Part shown: positions 44,058-48,786 of the stretch, piece by piece | Layout of the letters: every line of letters starts with the position of its first letter | How positions within the stretch are numbered: the first letter of the stretch is position 1 | Source of the DNA: Thamnocephalis sphaerospora | Lineage: Eukaryota; Zoopagomycota; Zoopagomycetes; Zoopagales; Sigmoideomycetaceae | DNA length: 48,786 nt | Direction: 5' to 3' | Assembly (NCBI GenBank): GCA_003614735.1 | Contig: KZ992473.1 | Location: forward strand, 1-48,786 | Position numbers and translations under genes: made by a program | The notes under the pieces: generated by a model | The model's input: only the letters and a program-made list of their open reading frames with translations | What the model was told of the DNA's origin: nothing | The model's database searches: none

Positions 44058-44923
44058 TGTATTGACTGCGATCGGGTATGAGTGTAATCAGGAGTGAGCG
44101 TAAACCGGAGTACAGGGAGGACGGTGCGGTGGCGGGCACGGTGCGGTTTATAACGGGCTGGATATCGCGCTACTACGCCATCCACGTGCTACGCCCACGT
44201 ACACGGGCTTGTCTTTGGCGCCCACTGTCGCGTGGGCTACTCTCTTGGGCTAGGGACAAGGCTGGCCCTGCTGCTGAGATAGAGGCCAAATCGTGTCGCT
44301 GCCTCCAATTGTATCATGGCTATGACGACTACACGGGTTTTTTCCGTTTTAGTAAACGCGGATTTGCCATGGCCACGGGCCAAATCATATTTTTTACTTT
44401 ATCCAGCTGAACCACATGCCATCAGCCAAATATGTTTTTGCGCAAGCATACAAGACAACGACGGCGGCATTTTCTGGTGTGTGCGAGTGTGCTAGAATGA
44501 ACTCGGCGCCCACGCCTGCTGGTTGCATAAATACTGTCGCTGGCGGCAATGCGTAGTAGCGGATGCAGCGCGAGCAGTATTGCGGCTCAGATCGCCTTTT
44601 CCAACACATTTGGTCTGGATAGCGGGATACTTGCACGTCCAGTCTTGCTGACTTGGCATGCCCTTCAGTTCGTTATTCAGACAAAAGCACAGACCGGCGG
44701 TACTGCAGCTACACTAGGAGCTGGTTGATGCTCTTTATCACCGTATTATACAACAATTGCATGGGCCACGCTATCAAGCAATGCGATTTCATCAGCTAAC
44801 CGCTGGCACCGCTCTGCCGATTGATCTCTCGGCTGCCACTACCAGCATTGGGTCATCCTGTGCAGAGTCCTGACCCTCGTGCGCCGCCTCTTGCGTCCAG
44901 CTCTTTGCTGCCCGGGATTCTCT
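44058..44923. other. Intergenic region between the secreted-protein and Sey1-like genes
   Basis: 866 bp holding the secreted-protein promoter and the 3' flank of the Sey1-like gene. The 43 codons after the Sey1-like stop remain open in frame (44795-44923). No complete gene or repeat is recognised; short frames with Cys/His content were not convincing. Confidence 0.45.
44147..44152 (-). promoter_or_regulatory. TATA box of the secreted-protein gene
   Basis: TATAAA on the minus strand, about 90 bp upstream of the ATG at 44057. Confidence 0.55.
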
Positions 44924-47900
44924 CTAGCAATGACTGCTGATGTGTCCTGGCTGGTGACACGGCCAGCACAAATCCTTCCGTACTACCTTTCGTGCGCTAC
45001 CCCAGAGGTTGATGCTGCTCGGTGTGTCGTCCGCATCTCCTCGGATGGTGGCCTCCCAAGTGCCGTACCACCATTCGTAGACTCCGTCTGTTGCGCACCG
45101 CCGACGCAGGCTGACAATCTCCACATTCATTGCTGGCATTGCAGCGTGCAGGGCCTCCTCAACTTCGTTTTCCGTTGCCAGTTGACAATCGAGAATGACC
45201 ACATCTGTGATTCCCGGGACTGGAATCTCGCCAAAGTATACCACTCCTTCATGCAAGGGTATGCCACGCTCCACGCTTCTGCTTGCTATTGCTACGCTTG
45301 GAAAGACTATGTATCCGCTCTTGTTTCCGGGGTTGATGACACACTCTAGCCTTCCTCCTTTTGGCTCTCCTTCTTGCCTGCTGCTATCCATCCACGCGTC
45401 GATGGCCTGCCTCAATTCTTCACTGCTAACCTGCCTTGACGTTGCAAACTGTTTTGCGTTTACCGCTCGCAATTGCTCCAGTCTGGCTTCTGGAAGATCA
45501 CTCTTCCGAAAGACCACACCTGCACAATCCTGACATTCCAAGCTTTCGACTGCCATTTCTGCCATATACTTGGAGCCAGCTAGGTGTGCCAGCAAAGAGA
45601 AAACGTAAGCGACCATCGTGGTCCACAGAGTAGCCAGTATCGCTGTTCTCTCGGGTTCTTTCTTTTCTACACACTTCCATTCTGCGCGCTCCATTTCCTT
45701 GTAGTTTGCTTCCTGGCCATGTGCATTTTGCATGTGCTCCGCTTCCTTTCCATGTTCTTTCTCCTGTTTGCGCACCTGTTCCATGTGTTCACTTTCTCTC
45801 TGCATGTATTCTTCCTCTTGTCTGCACATTTCCTCCATGTGCTCATTTTCTCTCTGCTTGTTCTCCTCCTCTTGTCGGCGTATCTCCTCTTCAACTGCTA
45901 GCCTCTCGCTGTTCATCTCGCAGTATTGCTCCACTGTTTTAAACAGGTCTTCGCTCAAGTCATTCCTCTCTTCATCAAACGATGATTGCATACCATTGAT
46001 GAGCATATCTGCAAGCAACGTATCATACCAACAAGCAGCATCACAGCTGGTTAGATGATGTGCTGTACAGCATTTGTATCCGTGCACGTACCGTTGATCA
46101 TGATCTCAAAGTCATCAAGTGAATCCGAGATCATTTCCTTGGAGCTTTCGATAAACTCTGCTATGGACCCTGCCCTTAGAGGCTCAATCTTATCAACAAA
46201 CTGATCAGAAATTTGTGCAGCCACGGCTCTGAGCTGAATGCGGATAAGAGGGGTCAACTTTTCACAGAGCGCTTCGTAAAGCCTGCCGCGCATCTCTTTG
46301 CAGACATCATGCTGATAATGCTTGACTTTTGCGTCAAACATGGCTTTGTGCGATCGAGCGCATGTGCGCAGTGCACCGCGACAATGATTAGCGGATATTG
46401 GCACGCCGCTAAGCGCTTATAAGCACACATATAGTACAACTCACCGATTACCTCGCCACATGCATTTTCCATCAGGCTGCCGAGCCCGTCTACTACTTCT
46501 CCGTCATCGATTTGCGCCTTAATAGCAGATATACTTTGCTCAAGCTCAATTTCTGCTTCAGGAAAAAGATCCATGCAGTGATGCCCGGCCAGCAGCATCT
46601 GTTGTACCGATATGCTTAGCATTTCATCTGTAAGCACTGCATTCTATCGTCATCAGGGTGTGGTAAGCAGTCTGTAAAGTGTCATCATCTTCAAGCGTAT
46701 GTACTTGCCCATATTCCTGATGCGTAACGCGAGAACCCATCGATTGGGATGCCGCGATGGTAGCATGGCTTGAATACGTAGCTACTATCGTTTGGATCGG
46801 TGAATCTACGCCATCAGCGTTAGAGGCTTTGCCACGCTATAATACAATCATGCTCATGACTGCCCTACCGCAATCGAAGCCTGTCTACCGCTTCGTCGAA
46901 CTGGTCCGGCACAAATGGCTTTGGCGGTAGTCCGGCAACCGTGCAGTCAAAAAAGTCCGAGAAAGAGCTGTTCTCCAGAGACTCTGGCTGCACGTAGAAA
47001 GTGGCAGGTTAGAAAGATCGAGCACTCATGCACGTCTCAAAACTCACTTACTTTAGCCACATTGCCCCAGATCTTGGTCATATTTTCGCGCAGTTTGCTC
47101 TCATGGAAATGTAAGGGCGTTTGACCCGTATAGTCACGGACTGCGAAAAAGAGCAATGTTTTGCGACTCCTACATCAATGACACAAGCTAAGCATGCTGC
47201 CAACGGACTAACATACTGCCACGGCAAACGCTTACTCGTTGTCTTCAGATAGCCGCAGGTTTGCTTCAAATACCGTCTTGAACAGCTCAATGTTGGCACG
47301 GTTGTAAAGACCAATTGTAGCTTCGTACATACTGACAACGAGCACCTCTGCTGTTGCCAGCGAAAACAGAGCATTCCTGCGCTCAAATGGCTACGGATAA
47401 CAGCATATACAATGGTCAAACAGCCATACCACCATTATCGCGCAGCAGATTGCTCACCTTGTCTTGATCATGTTCCTGGCTATCCACGTTTTTAACGTCC
47501 ATGACTAGGATATTTGCTTCAGCGCACTTTCCCATCCAGATACCTGGCGCTGCGGCTGCGTTAGTTGCCCATGTTTACGCAAAAGGGCATCAGTAAAAGC
47601 GCACAGTACCCCTTTCCATCTGTGGCTGGCCTGAAGCAGCGCCCGTAGTAGAAAAGTTTGTGCCGAAAAGTGCGTCCAGCAGCGTACCTGGCTCAAAGGC
47701 CGAGCATAGCCATGTAAGCGGGTGTGCGTGTGAAATGCGGTTCTGTGTGTCTATACCCACTTTTGCCAGTGCATGGTGACCCACACACAGCGACGACGTG
47801 ATAGTCAAGCTCGCAACCCGCCAGCCCCCAGTCATCACTGATGTGCTGGCTAGTATCGCTGGTGTTGCAGTGTTAGCTGAGTAGGAATGGCGGCCCAATA

Positions 47901-47977
47901 CAGCTTACTTTAAGCGCGCAAACTCACATCAGCGGGCCAAGCCCATCGGTAAGCTGAATGGTGCTGGTATCGTCCAT
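44924..47977 (-). CDS. Sey1/atlastin-like GTPase (eroded active site) fused to coiled coil, hydrophobic segment and CCHC zinc knuckle, 778 aa, 11 exons
   Basis: Exons: 47977-47928, 47858-47761, 47687-47610, 47543-47458, 47390-47236, 47169-47052, 46987-46869, 46805-46709, 46643-46445, 46343-46092, 46008-44924. Residues 1-415 follow Sey1/RHD3, the ER-membrane fusion GTPases: [86 protein letters not shown]. The P-loop keeps GKS (43-50), but the switch I Thr (TT before RGIW) is replaced by ME and the DxxG Gly by Asn (DVKN, 91-94). From about 450 the family pattern stops. A coiled coil with three ~18-residue repeats (461-513) follows, then a hydrophobic segment (about 540-560) and ~200 residues ending in a C-x2-C-x4-H-x4-C knuckle (765-778) whose last Cys is the last codon. 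The normal Sey1 tail is missing. Intron 8 (46644-46708) needs a GC donor. Confidence 0.8.
45722..45880 (-). repeat. Three tandem ~54-bp repeats coding for a coiled coil
   Basis: Codes for residues 461-513 of the Sey1-like protein as [36 protein letters not shown] and [17 protein letters not shown]. The shared EHM and RQE positions show tandem duplication; charge pattern and absence of Pro/Gly in the first two units predict an alpha-helical coiled coil. Confidence 0.75.
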
Positions 47978-48596
47978 GGCTGGAATACAAGGCTAGCGCG
48001 CTGAGGATGATATGGACAAGCTGCAAGGAAAAGAGTCGGGCGTATGGATTGACAGATAGACGCACACGGCGGCATTTATACTGGGTAATGTCGAGGCGCT
48101 GTCCAGCTACGTATACCAACAAGTGCAGGGGCTTACAACGCCGGCTCGCGCCCACGCCGGCGTTGCAAAATCGCTGATATTGACATACTCTAATTTGTCC
48201 TCGAGTATGCTCAGCTGTTGTACACACCTTTGCTTACTGCCCGCTGGACTCTCGTCACGCGCACTCATGGCACTAGCAAAGGCGGGCGCATCAACCAATC
48301 ACCAAGCTACAATGCGCGGACGTCAAAATGTCACTGAAAACCTGCACCAAGGAGACGTAACACGTGGTCGTTGAGTGCAAATGTTCTTGATGAGGTTGCA
48401 AGTGGGGCTGATTGACAGACACAAAGCAGTGCACTGCGGGCAGCTCAAGTGAGCAAAAGAAGCGTGAGCAACGAAGTGCGAGAGCGTGACGCAAGACCAG
48501 TACAAAAAAATTGCTTGCATTTTATTCTGCTTGCGCACTATTGCGCGCATGTCTGCTGCTGTGGTTGAGTGGCTGTTGAATTGATATGAAAAGCGT
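47978..48596. promoter_or_regulatory. Upstream region of the Sey1-like gene
   Basis: About 620 bp, divergent if the right-edge frame is a gene. It holds the TATA box at 48074-48080. A short minus-strand frame around 48110-48290 has some protein-like composition but no confirmed start or family. Confidence 0.4.
48074..48080 (-). promoter_or_regulatory. TATA box of the Sey1-like gene
   Basis: TATAAAT on the minus strand, about 97-103 bp upstream of the ATG at 47977, matching the TATA-to-ATG distance at the SOD, transaldolase and secreted-protein genes. Confidence 0.6.
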
Positions 48597-48786
48597 ATGG
48601 TGGCATACGTCTGGCCCGCGGCAGCTGGCGCAGTCCACGATTCGGTCGCAATGGTCAACGAGAACCGAGCACAAGAAGAGAGCGAGCGCAAAGCCCTCAA
48701 CCCGCACGAGGTAGCGTACGCAATCGTTCCAGACAACCCAGCGGCAGACCCGGCTTTCATGATGGGCATCGCATCGCCAAGGATGC
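48597..48786 (+). CDS. Possible start of a partial gene running off the right edge
   Basis: An ATG at 48597, preceded by an in-frame TGA, opens a frame to the window end: MVAYVWPAAAGAVHDSVAMV, then a charged stretch ESERKALNPHEVAYAIVPDN and ADPAFMMGIASP. The mixed charged/hydrophobic composition looks coding. No family is recognised and the gene is cut by the window, so start and exon structure are provisional. An opposite-strand frame here has a poorer, Ser/Cys-rich composition. Confidence 0.35.
   Translation, partial: MVAYVWPAAAGAVHDSVAMVNENRAQEESERKALNPHEVAYAIVPDNPAADPAFMMGIASPRM

Noticed and set aside
44924-46008. Complete retrotransposon
   Set aside because: Only a zinc knuckle and an uncertain ORF1/Gag-like stretch are seen; no reverse transcriptase, endonuclease, integrase or terminal repeats lie nearby.
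48107-48298. Small minus-strand gene upstream of the Sey1-like gene
   Set aside because: The translation is partly protein-like, but there is no ATG in a good position at its start, no family match, and it overlaps the promoter region.
1-48786. tRNA, rRNA or CRISPR features
   Set aside because: No cloverleaf with A/B boxes, rRNA-like block or spaced direct-repeat array was seen by eye; tRNAscan-SE and Infernal were not run.

Overview
The window is nuclear DNA of a eukaryote, most likely a fungus and plausibly an early-diverging one. The genes are split by many short spliceosomal introns (nearly all 53-124 nt, with CTAAC/CTGAC-like branch points and AG ends). The gene set is opisthokont/fungal: eIF3j, NOP16, RPB6, eS21, a LAG1 ceramide synthase, transaldolase, ornithine decarboxylase, a Hop1-type HORMA protein, Tudor-SN and TMEM234. 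Species assignment is inference; exon structures below were read by eye from frame, splice motifs and recalled family patterns. No rRNA, tRNA, CRISPR array or prokaryotic operon was seen.

Layout: eIF3j (+, 157-1150) converges on a large CPSF_A/MMS1_N beta-propeller gene (-, 1297-6996), which is divergent from a LAG1-type ceramide synthase (+, 8237-9835). A 2.3 kb non-coding, pyrimidine-rich stretch precedes a 1,710-residue non-canonical poly(A)/poly(U) polymerase with huge low-complexity flanks (+, 12125-17709). Then come ribosomal protein eS21 (+), an F-box protein (-), NOP16 (-) divergent from RPB6 (+), and a stand-alone EXD2 C-terminal zinc module (-). Two tandem Cu/Zn superoxide dismutases with matching promoters and introns follow (+). 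A Hop1 HORMA-PHD-winged-helix meiotic gene (+, 27222-29652, 11 exons including a 10-nt microexon) precedes transaldolase (-), divergent from TMEM234 (+). A co-oriented minus-strand run follows: Tudor-SN, ornithine decarboxylase with a long N-terminal extension, a secreted lipase, a Gfo/Idh/MocA oxidoreductase, an orphan secreted protein and a Sey1-like GTPase. The right edge may hold the start of another plus-strand gene.

The genes do not form one pathway; this is a compact housekeeping neighbourhood with divergent and convergent pairs. The most unusual locus is 44924-47977. It encodes an atlastin/Sey1-family GTPase with eroded nucleotide-binding motifs, whose C-terminal half is replaced by a repeated coiled coil, one hydrophobic segment and a Gag-like CCHC zinc knuckle ending at the last codon. 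A second theme is splicing: six introns can only be read with GC-AG ends.
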